This document shows, in pieces, positions 52,871-62,057 of a DNA stretch of 64,000 nt. Position numbers and translations under genes: made by a program. The stretch is from an uncultured Poribacteria bacterium (GTDB lineage Bacteria > Poribacteria > WGA-4E > WGA-3G). Position 1 is the first letter of the stretch, and each line of letters opens with the position of its first letter. The notes under the pieces are model-generated. The model saw nothing but the letters and a program-made list of their open reading frames with translations. It ran no database searches and was not told the origin of the DNA. The stretch lies in the NCBI GenBank assembly GCA_951828385.1, contig OX639973.1:5323200-5387199 (forward strand). The letters are read 5' to 3'.

Positions 52871-54769
52871 TCAAAATGCATTTGCCACTATCACTAAATC
52901 TTGGATATTAACAACACCATCGCCATTGAGATCCGGCTTCGTTTCACCAAATGCATTAGCGACGACCACCAAATCCAGCACATTCACAACGCCATCGCCG
53001 TTGACATCGCCGACTACATCCATTGCTACATCTATGTTCCACGTCTGTTCCCAACTCTGTCCCATTCGGACACTCTTCAAGAATTCAAGTGTCCGAACCA
53101 TACGCGGATGTAAAATGGAAGTCCTCCAGACCTTGAGGGTTGGTAAAATATTCCATACTTGGTAAGTCTCTTGAAATGCTTGGTAGCGTTCAGGTGCTAA
53201 ATCTGGGTTTGGCGGATGAAAGCCGTAGAGTATTGTCGAAGATGAAAAGAGAAAAGAGCTGATGGGGTGTGGCTGTTCGTCGTGTGGAATATTCCGCCGT
53301 TGTGCGAAGTTCACATGCGGGAGGGTGACTTCATGAAGTTGTTCTCCACCGAAGACGACACCCGGCATCGCTTCCGCTAATTCCTGATGTAGCAACACGT
53401 TTCCCTCTGCAGCGGTTAACCCATCAATAAGCCCATTGGCATCGTTCTCGACGAGGTGATTGGTGTCCAGATGAAATGCCTCTATCGGGTAGGTTTCGTA
53501 CACGGTTTTCAGCTGCGCAATGAAATATTTTCTAAACGCGTTCGATGCTGGGTTAATATAGGCAAATTGGCGTCGCTCTGGATGTGTAGGATCATTCAAC
53601 TTCCATCCGAGTTTATGTCCTCGTATTGGGTGTCGAAATTGGTGTTTTTCAAATTCTGGGTAGCGTGGATGATACGTTGAACACCCGTGAAAACTCGTGT
53701 TGAGCATAACTGGAAATCCATAAGCATGTGCTGCTTTGAGCAAATCACCGAATTCAGGTCTGGGGGTATAATCAGGAAAATTCTCATCCCAACCACCAAT
53801 TCGCCAATTTGTTAGATATAACAGCGTCTTTGAAGGATTTACGTGTGATGCCAAAAGTGATAGAGTGTCCATGTTCATCACAGTGAAATACATAACTAAT
53901 TCGATGTCTTTGACCCATGCGGGGGGTTGCTTGGGTTGGAAAGCGGTTTCCATCCAGTTTCGGTAAATTTCCGCTGGGACTTGCCAGTCGCCTTGGTATG
54001 CGTTCAATCGCCATGTAATCCATGTAATCTCCTTCTTTTCGCGGAAGGGTGCGAGATTGTCCGTCCGAAAACTAATACTGAAATATTCGCCGCTCCGCTT
54101 ATAACGGATCTCTTTAAACCGATAGGTTGTATCGGTACTATGCACAAAAAACCCACCGTGCTGACTTTGCAGGATAGCGAGTTGTGCTTCCCACCATCTC
54201 CCTGGATACCTGAAACCCCTATTGCTAAATTCAGTGGTATTATTAATAATTTGACCGCCATCGGCAGGTAATATTAAGTTGACTTGCTGGCTATTGAGGT
54301 ATCCACATCCCCACATAACACCTGTGAGACCACCGAATGCCAAGGTGCCCGTCTGATGAATCACCAAATCTTGGGTCTGTGGATCTATGGCGATACGCAG
54401 CCGCACGGTCTTACCTATTCTATAATCACTGTGGTATGCAATTTCTACAGCCAAGGGGGATACCCTTTGGGTCTTTACGTCCCAACGCTCATTTATGAAT
54501 TCGTTCCTGCCATATTGTCCTTCATTATATTGTATTGAGATGCCACTTTGCTCATTTGAATCGCCTTGCGGTGGGAGTGTATACGTCTCGTTGGTGAGTT
54601 TGTTGTGAAAGTGTATCAGTACGCCATGTTCAAAGCGTACACGATAGCGATCTGTTTCAGCGAGGACATTCCCCGCTTCATCAACCGTCAAAGTGTTCGC
54701 CAACCCAGCGGCTATGAAAACAAACTGTAATATCACGATATAGGCACATTTCGTCCAGACTTTTCTCAT
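52871..54769 (-). CDS. Secreted DUF6259-like glycosidase-type protein with dockerin-like tail, copy B
   Basis: 632 aa, same architecture as the neighbour 37 bp away: signal peptide, beta region, barrel with FHGCSTYHPRYPEFEKHQFR and IEAFHLDTNHL, and two dockerin-type repeats at the end (DVNGDGVVNVLDLVVVANAF, DLNGDGVVNIQDLVIVANAF). The first 100 residues are almost the same in both. Probably an extracellular polysaccharide-active enzyme or binding protein. Confidence 0.75.
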   Translation of the reverse strand: MRKVWTKCAYIVILQFVFIAAGLANTLTVDEAGNVLAETDRYRVRFEHGVLIHFHNKLTNETYTLPPQGDSNEQSGISIQYNEGQYGRNEFINERWDVKTQRVSPLAVEIAYHSDYRIGKTVRLRIAIDPQTQDLVIHQTGTLAFGGLTGVMWGCGYLNSQQVNLILPADGGQIINNTTEFSNRGFRYPGRWWEAQLAILQSQHGGFFVHSTDTTYRFKEIRYKRSGEYFSISFRTDNLAPFREKKEITWITWRLNAYQGDWQVPAEIYRNWMETAFQPKQPPAWVKDIELVMYFTVMNMDTLSLLASHVNPSKTLLYLTNWRIGGWDENFPDYTPRPEFGDLLKAAHAYGFPVMLNTSFHGCSTYHPRYPEFEKHQFRHPIRGHKLGWKLNDPTHPERRQFAYINPASNAFRKYFIAQLKTVYETYPIEAFHLDTNHLVENDANGLIDGLTAAEGNVLLHQELAEAMPGVVFGGEQLHEVTLPHVNFAQRRNIPHDEQPHPISSFLFSSSTILYGFHPPNPDLAPERYQAFQETYQVWNILPTLKVWRTSILHPRMVRTLEFLKSVRMGQSWEQTWNIDVAMDVVGDVNGDGVVNVLDLVVVANAFGETKPDLNGDGVVNIQDLVIVANAF

Positions 54770-54801
54770 AAATTATCTCCTTCTTATGTTATTTCGTGTT
54801 T

Positions 54802-56850
54802 CTATTCAAAAGCATTTGCCACAATCACCAAGTCCTGGATATTGACAACGCCATCACCATTCAGATCAGGTTCTGCTTCGCCAAACGCATTCGCAACAGC
54901 AACTAAATCTAAGATGTTGACGATACCATCACCATTGACATCGGCTGTGGGAGGGGTTTCTAACGCCGATGCCGATTTCAGATAAATCTCACCATCTAAG
55001 TCAGGTAGCACGTGTGAGCGTTTCTCTTTTACACCACTGGCAACGCCTGACACTGCTTCCGAGAACTCGATCTGCTGTTCCGTACCACTACGATTATAGA
55101 CCGCCCAGCCGTTGGTATACTCTCGGATAAATACGCCTTCGATAGCAACGCCTTCTCTATTTTTGTAGTGTTGCCCTTTTTCACCAATTGGACGACCCAG
55201 AGGGGCATCATAGAATGGATGCCAGTAGACCTCAGGACCATACTTACCCGATAGCGTAAAATACTGCACGTATCCGTCAGAAAGCGTGAGACTCATCGTT
55301 GTGAAGGTCCGCATCCACTGCTTGTTGCGAGGCGAATCTGGAGGTTCGGTATCAATATTCTGTCCTTGTAAAACATTGATACGGGGTTCACGGAAATTAG
55401 ATTCCGACCACATCAAGGTATCTTCAATATCTAAAAGGTCTGCGCGCGTATAACCGAGATGCTGATATTTATCCTCCCCTTCAATCTTCACCGCAATAGG
55501 GTGTGTTTCCATGTAAGTGCCGTTGATATATTCTGCCCATCTCGGAATCTTGTTTTCACCGGTGTTCACCATTATCAACATATCGTCGCCTATAATATCA
55601 CGCACTCCGTGTATAATACGATCTCGTGCGATATGTTCCTCTGCTTGTGTGCGACCTCGGAGGCTTTCCCCACCGCCCCAATGGTCAAAAAAGATCCCAT
55701 CAAACAGACCACATGCTTTAATAGCTCGCACCTGATCGAAAACGAATTCTTGCGTCTCAGGAAGGGTGAAATCTAACGTTGCCTCCTCACCTCCTATAAG
55801 AATACGGTTGCCATTTTTGTCGCGAAGATAGAGGTCCCGGAGAACGCCATCTTCAGGATGCAACCAAGCAGCTCCTGCAGTGTAATACACAATCGCCACA
55901 AGGAATATTGCGTTTGGATTAAACGCCAAAATCGCGTCTCGTCGTCGCTTAGCTTCCTCAATACCATTGTCTATACTTACTGCTGGTATTAATCGGACTC
56001 GTTCGACGCTACCGGGTTCACCAAATGCCCATCCAAGTCTAACCATTTGAGGAGAAGCACCGACCCGGAGATCAAAATAAGCGTTAGGCTTAATCTCAGA
56101 GGTCTCTGGTGTTGGTATTACGAGCGGTTTATTAGGGACGTAAGACCACACCCCAGAGACAGACGGATATTCACGGTCTGCAATTCGGTCAGCAACAGGG
56201 ATACTCGGGACGTTACACGTTTCGTCGTATACGAAGTCTTTCAACTTTGCTGTTGGAATCGCAGAAATATCACTACTCCTGTTGCGCTGGATTTCGAGCC
56301 ATTCAAGGTTCACCAATTCCGCAAGCGGTGAAAAATCTTCTATCTGATTGTAGGCAAGCTTAAGCACCCTTAGATTTATCAAGTTCGCAAGCGACGAGAC
56401 ATCGACGATCTGGTTGCCCCATATAGTTAGCGTTTCAAGATTCACAAGACCCGCAAGCGGCGTTATATCTGAAATCGGACCCCTGTTGAAACCGAGGTAT
56501 CTGAGGTTCGTCAAATTCGCAATCGGACGCAGGTCACGCACACGATGATCCCAAAGAAGAAGCGTGTGAAGCCTTACAGCATACTCCAAACCGGTTAGAT
56601 CGCTGAGTTCTTCGGTTATGTCCACTCTATTTGATGCCAACACAAGCAATCGAGACATATCGGCTTTTGTCAAGGGGCTATTGGTATCTATTTCAAGTTC
56701 CTGACGAACTGCCATTCGGAGAATCGGATCCGGCATCCACTCCTCAGCGTCTTCTGCATAGATAAAAGCATTGTAGACAAACATACCCATAACAGATACG
56801 AGGGTTAACTGAAGCCATAACGATTTACACAATATTTCTTTTATTTTCAT
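54802..56850 (-). CDS. Secreted LRR plus TIM-barrel protein with dockerin-like tail
   Basis: 682 aa from ATG 56850 (AAAAAGGAGTTTATCTT before it). Signal peptide, then internalin-type leucine-rich repeats of 22 residues at about residues 80-190 (PLAGLVNLETLTIWGNQIVD and similar). A TIM-barrel-like region follows (NAIFLVAIVYYTAG, GLFDGIFFDHWGGGES, LIMVNTGENKIPRWAEYING), like putative glycoside hydrolases, with acid residues in FFDHWGG and TGEN. The end has two dockerin-type repeats (DVNGDGIVNILDLVAVANAF, DLNGDGVVNIQDLVIVANAF). Confidence 0.8.
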   Translation of the reverse strand: MKIKEILCKSLWLQLTLVSVMGMFVYNAFIYAEDAEEWMPDPILRMAVRQELEIDTNSPLTKADMSRLLVLASNRVDITEELSDLTGLEYAVRLHTLLLWDHRVRDLRPIANLTNLRYLGFNRGPISDITPLAGLVNLETLTIWGNQIVDVSSLANLINLRVLKLAYNQIEDFSPLAELVNLEWLEIQRNRSSDISAIPTAKLKDFVYDETCNVPSIPVADRIADREYPSVSGVWSYVPNKPLVIPTPETSEIKPNAYFDLRVGASPQMVRLGWAFGEPGSVERVRLIPAVSIDNGIEEAKRRRDAILAFNPNAIFLVAIVYYTAGAAWLHPEDGVLRDLYLRDKNGNRILIGGEEATLDFTLPETQEFVFDQVRAIKACGLFDGIFFDHWGGGESLRGRTQAEEHIARDRIIHGVRDIIGDDMLIMVNTGENKIPRWAEYINGTYMETHPIAVKIEGEDKYQHLGYTRADLLDIEDTLMWSESNFREPRINVLQGQNIDTEPPDSPRNKQWMRTFTTMSLTLSDGYVQYFTLSGKYGPEVYWHPFYDAPLGRPIGEKGQHYKNREGVAIEGVFIREYTNGWAVYNRSGTEQQIEFSEAVSGVASGVKEKRSHVLPDLDGEIYLKSASALETPPTADVNGDGIVNILDLVAVANAFGEAEPDLNGDGVVNIQDLVIVANAFE

Positions 56851-56866
56851 AAGATAAACTCCTTTT

Positions 56867-56947
56867 TCAAAACGCATTGGCAACAATCACCAAATCTAAG
56901 ATATTAACCGCACCATCGCCATTGACATCCACAGACGAACCTGTTTC
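56867..56947 (-). pseudogene. Dockerin-type repeat remnant, 3' end of a lost gene
   Basis: On the minus strand the frame encodes about 26 residues ending DVNGDGAVNILDLVIVANAF, the usual last dockerin repeat, then TGA at 56867-56869, 17 bp before the ATG of the LRR gene. The frame is closed upstream by TAG at 56948-56950, and beyond that the expected gene body is absent; a hairpin-repeat array and an IS element stand there instead. It is the tail of a fourth dockerin protein. Confidence 0.8.
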
Positions 56948-57071
56948 CTATTTCATACAGTAGTTTGGACATCATGTCGCATTTCAGTTGCGTTCTCAAG
57001 GGTTGAAAGGATTTTCTTTGGTGTTTCGTCTGCCACAGAACTCGCTGAAAAATAACGGTAACTGCGAATTT

Positions 57072-57289
57072 GCCACAGGAGATCAACGGTTTCCTACGCT
57101 ACAAAAGAGCCACAGGCTAACAGCCTATGGTACGAAAGAGCCACAGGCTAACAGCCTATGGTACAAAAGAGCCACAGGAGACCAACGGTTTCCTATGGCA
57201 CAAAAGAGCCACAGGCTAACAGCCTATGGTACGAAAGAGCCACAGGCTAACAGCCTATGGTACGAAAGAGCCACAGGAGACCAAACGGG
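57072..57289. repeat. Hairpin-repeat array with 99-bp higher-order unit
   Basis: Seven units start with GCCACAGG at 57072, 57109, 57140, 57171, 57208, 57239 and 57270. The spacing is 37, 31, 31, 37, 31, 31, so a 99-bp block (one long, two short units) is repeated. Short units hold CACAGGCTAACAGCCTATGG. Long units hold CACAGGAGACCAACGGTTTC. The IS982 element begins inside the seventh unit. Confidence 0.9.
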
Positions 57290-58409
57290 TTGTGCTAAAT
57301 AACTAATTGTAATATATTTTTTCACATAATTAAGGCGTTGTGCTCATTGTTTTTGTTCCATCCTTATGTTATCCTATAAGTCACTAAACAAAAGGAGACA
57401 TAAGGATGGACTTACAGTTTACTTTACAACGTTATGCTTTGCAACTGAAAAATCAACCGCGCACCCTCCGTCGGGTTGCGCGGGTCTTCCAGAAGATCAT
57501 GAAAACACTTTATGATACCCACTTCCCGAATGCCGAAGCACGCCGTCCGGGACGCAACCCCGACTCCCAAGATGCCGATATCCTCACAGTCGCATGGTTG
57601 CTTGAATACATCGGTGAAGACAGCGAGAACAAAGGGTATCAACGGATCAAGGCAGAACTGAAAACCGTCTTTCCGAACTTACCGGAGCGTTCGCGTTTCA
57701 ATCGCCGACGGAGAAATCTTTGTGCCGCGAGTGAAGTGATCCGTCGTGCTTTGACGACCTACTTACCGAAGACAGAAGTCTTTATCGTGGATTCTTTTCC
57801 AGTCCCTGTCTGCGATTTCAAGCGTGCGAATACTTCAAAGTCTGATTTCAAGTGGGCAGATGGCACCGGAACTTATGCGACTTATGGACACTGTGCAACG
57901 AAAGGTCTTGGAACGTTTTTCGGTTTTCGCTGCAGCCTGATAACGACAGGTATCGGTGTTCCTGTTGACTTCTGTATGACCGCTGCGAATACAGATGACC
58001 GAGAGGTTCTTCGGCATCTTGCGGAGCAGGGCGAGTATCCGATTCTTCTTGGCGATAAAGGTTATATCTCTGAAGACCTTCAGACAGAACTCATGGAGAC
58101 CGAAGGGAGCGTCTTATTACCGACGCTCAAACGCAATCAGAAGCGACAATATCCCGATGAGTTTCGTAAACTTCAAGTGCGGATACGTCGCCGCATTGAG
58201 ACGACCATCGGTCAGTTGACAGACCAGTTTCATGTGTCTCGTGTGCGTGCGTTGAAGCATTGGGGGTTGCTGACGCGTATGAGCAATAAGTTCGGCAGTT
58301 GTCTGCTAGGTGCTTTCGTGAATCAATGTCTCGGACGCCCCTTGATGAAACTCAAAGACCTCGTTCTCGCATAAGGATATATCTATGCTTACAACATTAA
58401 TTAGCACAA
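57290..58409 (+). mobile_element. IS982-family insertion sequence
   Basis: About 1120 bp. The left end TTGTGCTAAATAACTAATTG (57290) matches the inverted right end TTGTGCTAATTAATGTTGTA (58409 inward) with one small gap. It holds one transposase gene. I see no target-site duplication (CAAACGGG on the left, GTCGTAAG on the right), and the right flank does not continue the hairpin array, so one side was rearranged. Confidence 0.75.
57406..58374 (+). CDS. IS982-family transposase
   Basis: 322 aa, intact. DDE acids are visible: VDSFPVPVCDFKRANTSK (first Asp), ANTDDREVLRHLAE (auxiliary), LGDKGYISEDL (second Asp) and RRIETTIGQLTDQFHVSRVR (Glu). The V-D-S-F-P-V-P motif is typical of IS982. Basic N-terminus. 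Ribosome site AAAGGAGACATAAGG. With both ends present the element may still be active. Confidence 0.9.
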   Translation: MDLQFTLQRYALQLKNQPRTLRRVARVFQKIMKTLYDTHFPNAEARRPGRNPDSQDADILTVAWLLEYIGEDSENKGYQRIKAELKTVFPNLPERSRFNRRRRNLCAASEVIRRALTTYLPKTEVFIVDSFPVPVCDFKRANTSKSDFKWADGTGTYATYGHCATKGLGTFFGFRCSLITTGIGVPVDFCMTAANTDDREVLRHLAEQGEYPILLGDKGYISEDLQTELMETEGSVLLPTLKRNQKRQYPDEFRKLQVRIRRRIETTIGQLTDQFHVSRVRALKHWGLLTRMSNKFGSCLLGAFVNQCLGRPLMKLKDLVLA

Positions 58410-58544
58410 GTCGTAAGTATATTGTTTTGAAAAGACGATTGATTGGCTTTATACTTTGTTCTTGACTTGTCTGCCTGTAAATTGACAAGACATTAGTGAG
58501 GTATCGGCGGAGGTCGCAATATTTGTCTGTACTTCGGTATTGTT

Positions 58545-58940
58545 CTATCGCTTTTGATAGTTAGCACACACAACTGTTTTGATGCCGCCACGGATGTTAA
58601 AGTTACCAACCACTTCTGCCTTCCGCGGCTGGCACGCTTCCACAAAATCCTCCAGCACTTTATTGACGACGTGCTCATGAAAGATACCGACATCTCGGTA
58701 AAAAAGAAAGTATTCCTTCAACGACTTCAGTTCGACACAGTGCTGGTCTGGCACGTAGGTGATACAGAGTGTGGCGAAGTCCGGTAACCCAGTTTTAGGA
58801 CATACAGCCGTAAATTCAAGGTTGGTAATTTCAATTGTGTAATCTCGGTGGCTATATTGATTTTCCCATGTCTCAATTGCGGGTGTTTCTAATTCAGGGA
58901 TATGGGTTTGTAAATCGTCATAACCGGTGTGCTGGCTCAT
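58545..58940 (-). CDS. queF: NADPH-dependent 7-cyano-7-deazaguanine reductase (QueF)
   Basis: 131 aa. QueF reduces preQ0 to preQ1 in queuosine tRNA modification (cytoplasmic). The nucleophile Cys is in FTAVCPKTGLPDFATL with the catalytic Asp, and the substrate motif is ELKSLKEYFLFYRDVGIFHE. It is the short single-domain form, a little shorter than Bacillus QueF. No other queuosine gene lies in the window. Confidence 0.95.
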   Translation of the reverse strand: MSQHTGYDDLQTHIPELETPAIETWENQYSHRDYTIEITNLEFTAVCPKTGLPDFATLCITYVPDQHCVELKSLKEYFLFYRDVGIFHEHVVNKVLEDFVEACQPRKAEVVGNFNIRGGIKTVVCANYQKR

Positions 58941-59002
58941 TCAATATCTCCACTATAATGAAATATACGACTCGTGCTATTTGGCTCTTTTTATGTAAGA
59001 AA

Positions 59003-59070
59003 ATATAAGAATAGACTTACAGTATACTTTAGAAACAGATGGTGCGCAACTGAAAAATACGCTACGCGTG
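59003..59070 (+). pseudogene. Remnant of an IS982 transposase 5' end
   Basis: ATAGACTTACAGTATACTTT and GCGCAACTGAAAAATACGC align with ATGGACTTACAGTTTACTTT and TTGCAACTGAAAAATCAACC at the start of the transposase at 57406. The start codon has become ATA. Only about 65 bp remain. Confidence 0.65.
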
Positions 59071-59090
59071 TTTGAGACTGTCAAATCGAA

Positions 59091-60500
59091 TTACACCTCA
59101 ACACGCACAAACGCGAGATACGTTCCCGACAGCAACAGTACAACAAACATCGTTAACAACAATATCTCCATCGCCGAATCGTTAAAATCTTTGCTGAGAC
59201 GCAGTGTATCTTCAAATTTTGGGACTGCTGCTGGCAAGACCTTCCTCTCTGTCATACCTTCACGAACACCGATAATATGGAAGCTCTCCGAATCCGATCT
59301 ATCAATGTCAACGACAAATTCACGGTATTGCCGGGCGTAACGTTCCACATTCTCCACAAATTGCGAATGCCGCGTAAAACCCGTTCCGGCAAAAGATTCA
59401 AGGAGATGTTGAAGGAGAGTAGCGGGTGAAGCGCGAGTGATAGACCGCGCATGTTGAACCTGTGCCATTTGGCTGGTGAGATATTCTTGGTTTAGACGTT
59501 CTATCATTTCTGCTTTTTCAGTGAAGAACGCGCTCTTCGCTGTCAGTGTTTTTTTGTCTACTGCCTCTGACCAGGCCACATAATTGTATCTATCCCAGAT
59601 TTCTTGTTGCATTTGGCCATACTGTGTCCACTTTTCATCAGCGGACATTGATGGTGAGAGTTCACTTGCGATGGAAGCAAGCATACTCGGCATAAAAACG
59701 ACGAAAGTGACCCAAATCAATAGGAGTATCACAAGGCTCACTGCACTCCGTTGCACACGCGCAGATACTAACAGCCCGAAGGCAAGAAAGAAACACGCGT
59801 ATAAGAGTGCGATAAAGAAGATGATACCCAAACGTCCCCAGGCTTCTATATTGAGGTGAACACCGCTTGCGGTGGAAATCATCAAAAGGTTCACCAACGT
59901 CGCAAGCGTAAAAGGGATGCTGATGCTTATCAACGCGCCTAAAAACTTACCGATCAATATCGTGTGGCGTGGTACTGAATTCGCTAACATTAACCGAAGC
60001 GTGCCGTGTTCGCGTTCACCGGAGATGCTATCAAAAGTAAATAAGAGCGCAATCAAACTCAAGACATAAGCGATGATAAATGCCCAATCCACTTTGGTAA
60101 CATCTGGTCCAACGCGCTTCAGGTTTATGTTGGCATCCGGATAGCTCAGTTGCCAGACACCTATTATACCAGTGGAGTATACATAAGGCTTGCTGCCTTC
60201 AATGATGTTTGGCAGCAAGTGATCTCCGCCTTCTGCACAGAAATGCAAAGGTGACGGCTTTTTGTAAAGTTTTCCCGGTCCCTGTTGGGCGAGTTTATAC
60301 AAACTGTCGTCAGCGTGAGACGACAAGAGCTCCAGCGATTCGGCAACAGCAGCGTTATACGTCTGTATCCGCTTTGGATGCTCGCGGAGATGCCCGATGG
60401 CATTGGTTAACATCAATGCTAACAGCAAGAGGGTTGTCAGTGCGAATCGGAGGCTATTGAGGTTGTCGTAGAGTTCGCGTTTTGTGATATGTAATATCAT
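59091..60500 (-). CDS. ABC-2 type transporter permease
   Basis: 469 aa. One N-terminal TM segment (about residues 19-36), a large outside loop, then five or more TM segments at about 135-460. The FTFDSISGEREHGTLRLMLA motif and the following VPRHTILIGKFLGAL coupling helix are typical of ABC-2 (NosY/DUF3526-like) permeases. It starts 2 bp after the paralogous permease gene. No ATPase gene is in the window beside them. Confidence 0.88.
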   Translation of the reverse strand: MILHITKRELYDNLNSLRFALTTLLLLALMLTNAIGHLREHPKRIQTYNAAVAESLELLSSHADDSLYKLAQQGPGKLYKKPSPLHFCAEGGDHLLPNIIEGSKPYVYSTGIIGVWQLSYPDANINLKRVGPDVTKVDWAFIIAYVLSLIALLFTFDSISGEREHGTLRLMLANSVPRHTILIGKFLGALISISIPFTLATLVNLLMISTASGVHLNIEAWGRLGIIFFIALLYACFFLAFGLLVSARVQRSAVSLVILLLIWVTFVVFMPSMLASIASELSPSMSADEKWTQYGQMQQEIWDRYNYVAWSEAVDKKTLTAKSAFFTEKAEMIERLNQEYLTSQMAQVQHARSITRASPATLLQHLLESFAGTGFTRHSQFVENVERYARQYREFVVDIDRSDSESFHIIGVREGMTERKVLPAAVPKFEDTLRLSKDFNDSAMEILLLTMFVVLLLSGTYLAFVRVEV

Positions 60501-60502
60501 TC

Positions 60503-62008
60503 TTACACCTCACTCCGAACGAAAGTCAGGAATATAATTGCGAACAGGACCAAGTTAATCATCAACAGCAGGCATAAATCCGGTAATGCTCGTTTTGCAT
60601 TAATGCTAATATCACTTCTCTGAAAGGCAAATTGTGGCATCAGGTTCCAATCAATCTCACCCTCGGCACCGACGAACCATAGTCGAGACTCAAATATCTT
60701 TTTATCAAGATAATAGTCAATGACTGCCTGATGATACCGTTGAATCGCTATGAAAAAATCTTGTAGTCCATTTAAGTCGGTGCCTGCCCAGGCTTCGGTT
60801 GCCGCGTCATACAGACCGACGGGTGAAAACCTCAATAGCATCTGCTCCATTTTTGCGGGGTGTGTGTAAAGCGCATCCAGTGAGGGTTTTCGGACAAGCC
60901 ACATCCGTTCTGCGGTGTTGGTAACCTGTGGACCCAAAAAGCGATGATAATTCTGAACGTGCGGTACCAATGGTTCAGATTCGGCTTTAAGTGCTTTATA
61001 AGAGAATCCAGTAAGATCGTAGTATAGTAAACTTGATGGATGATGCCTGTACCCCCAAAAAGAGCCGCCGCCTTCACCGCTCAAACCAAAACTCCATTTT
61101 TCGCCTGGCACAGGGTCATTAGCAAGATACTGTAACCGATCTCTATCAAACTCCTCCCATATCTGTTTGATTTGGTTGTAAGCGGAGGTTTGCGTATCGG
61201 GGGGCGGCTCAGTTTTAACCGCGGTCAATATCATATTTGGATACACCAACACTAAAAAACCCCAGACGAACATCGCAAGCATGAGGGCAGTGCCTGTTCG
61301 GTGAGTCACGGCTGAAATCAGCATGCCGATCAGGTAGAACAGTGATAGATAAACAAACGACGTAAAAACGATACCACCGATGCGCAGAAAATCATCAGCA
61401 CTCAAAAAAACAGATGCGGATGTTGTCAGCATAATTAGCACGAGGAGAATACACATCAATAGAGGTATCAGCAGGCATATCATACCGCTAATGTATTTGG
61501 CGAATAGGACTTGACCGCGCCGAACAGGATGCGTCAGTACGAGTCGTAATGTACCACGTTCGCGTTCCCCCGCAAGCGTATCGTAAGCAAAGACGAGTGC
61601 TAACAGGCTCAGAATCCCCTGAAAAATAAAGACGAGATCTATTGAAGAGAAGAGATTGAGAAACGGGTTATCCGCCCCATGTTTTCGAGCATCCCACAGG
61701 GTTGGCACGAAAAAATGATTAACGCGGAGTGTGTTCCCTAATCGTTTGTCTAAACCGACACTAAAAATGCTCAAGGGGTTGGGCGGACGATCAATGGTTA
61801 ATCTGGCTCCTGAATAGGTTGTCGTTTCCAGCATTTCCTGCCGATGCTTTTTGACAGCGGTGTTGTAACTTGTCAACCGCCGCTCGTAATCTCTGATAAG
61901 CACAGTCGTCATAGCAACAACAAGGAGCAACATAATCAAGACGGCTGCTGCGAATCGGAACGTCATTAGGTTGTCAAGGATTTCTCGGCGGATGAGTGTT
62001 GTTAGCAT
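60503..62008 (-). CDS. ABC-2 type transporter permease
   Basis: 501 aa from ATG 62008 (MLTTLIRREILDNLMTFRFA); an upstream in-frame ATG adds 10 residues. Same layout as the next gene: N-terminal TM (about 21-38), a loop of about 100 residues, then TMs. The motif AYDTLAGERERGTLRLVLTH and PVRRGQVLFAKYISGM mark the family. The two permeases may form a heterodimer. They follow the sigma-clamp gene by 49 bp on the same strand, so that protein may control them. Confidence 0.88.
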   Translation of the reverse strand: MLTTLIRREILDNLMTFRFAAAVLIMLLLVVAMTTVLIRDYERRLTSYNTAVKKHRQEMLETTTYSGARLTIDRPPNPLSIFSVGLDKRLGNTLRVNHFFVPTLWDARKHGADNPFLNLFSSIDLVFIFQGILSLLALVFAYDTLAGERERGTLRLVLTHPVRRGQVLFAKYISGMICLLIPLLMCILLVLIMLTTSASVFLSADDFLRIGGIVFTSFVYLSLFYLIGMLISAVTHRTGTALMLAMFVWGFLVLVYPNMILTAVKTEPPPDTQTSAYNQIKQIWEEFDRDRLQYLANDPVPGEKWSFGLSGEGGGSFWGYRHHPSSLLYYDLTGFSYKALKAESEPLVPHVQNYHRFLGPQVTNTAERMWLVRKPSLDALYTHPAKMEQMLLRFSPVGLYDAATEAWAGTDLNGLQDFFIAIQRYHQAVIDYYLDKKIFESRLWFVGAEGEIDWNLMPQFAFQRSDISINAKRALPDLCLLLMINLVLFAIIFLTFVRSEV

Positions 62009-62057
62009 GCAATTTATCCGTGGGTTGTGGGCAGTCAAATGTCCGTCTATAAAAGCG

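Noticed and set aside
57072-57289. CRISPR array
   Set aside because: Units are self-complementary hairpins with no unique spacers and no cas genes; the 37/31 spacing comes from stem variants.
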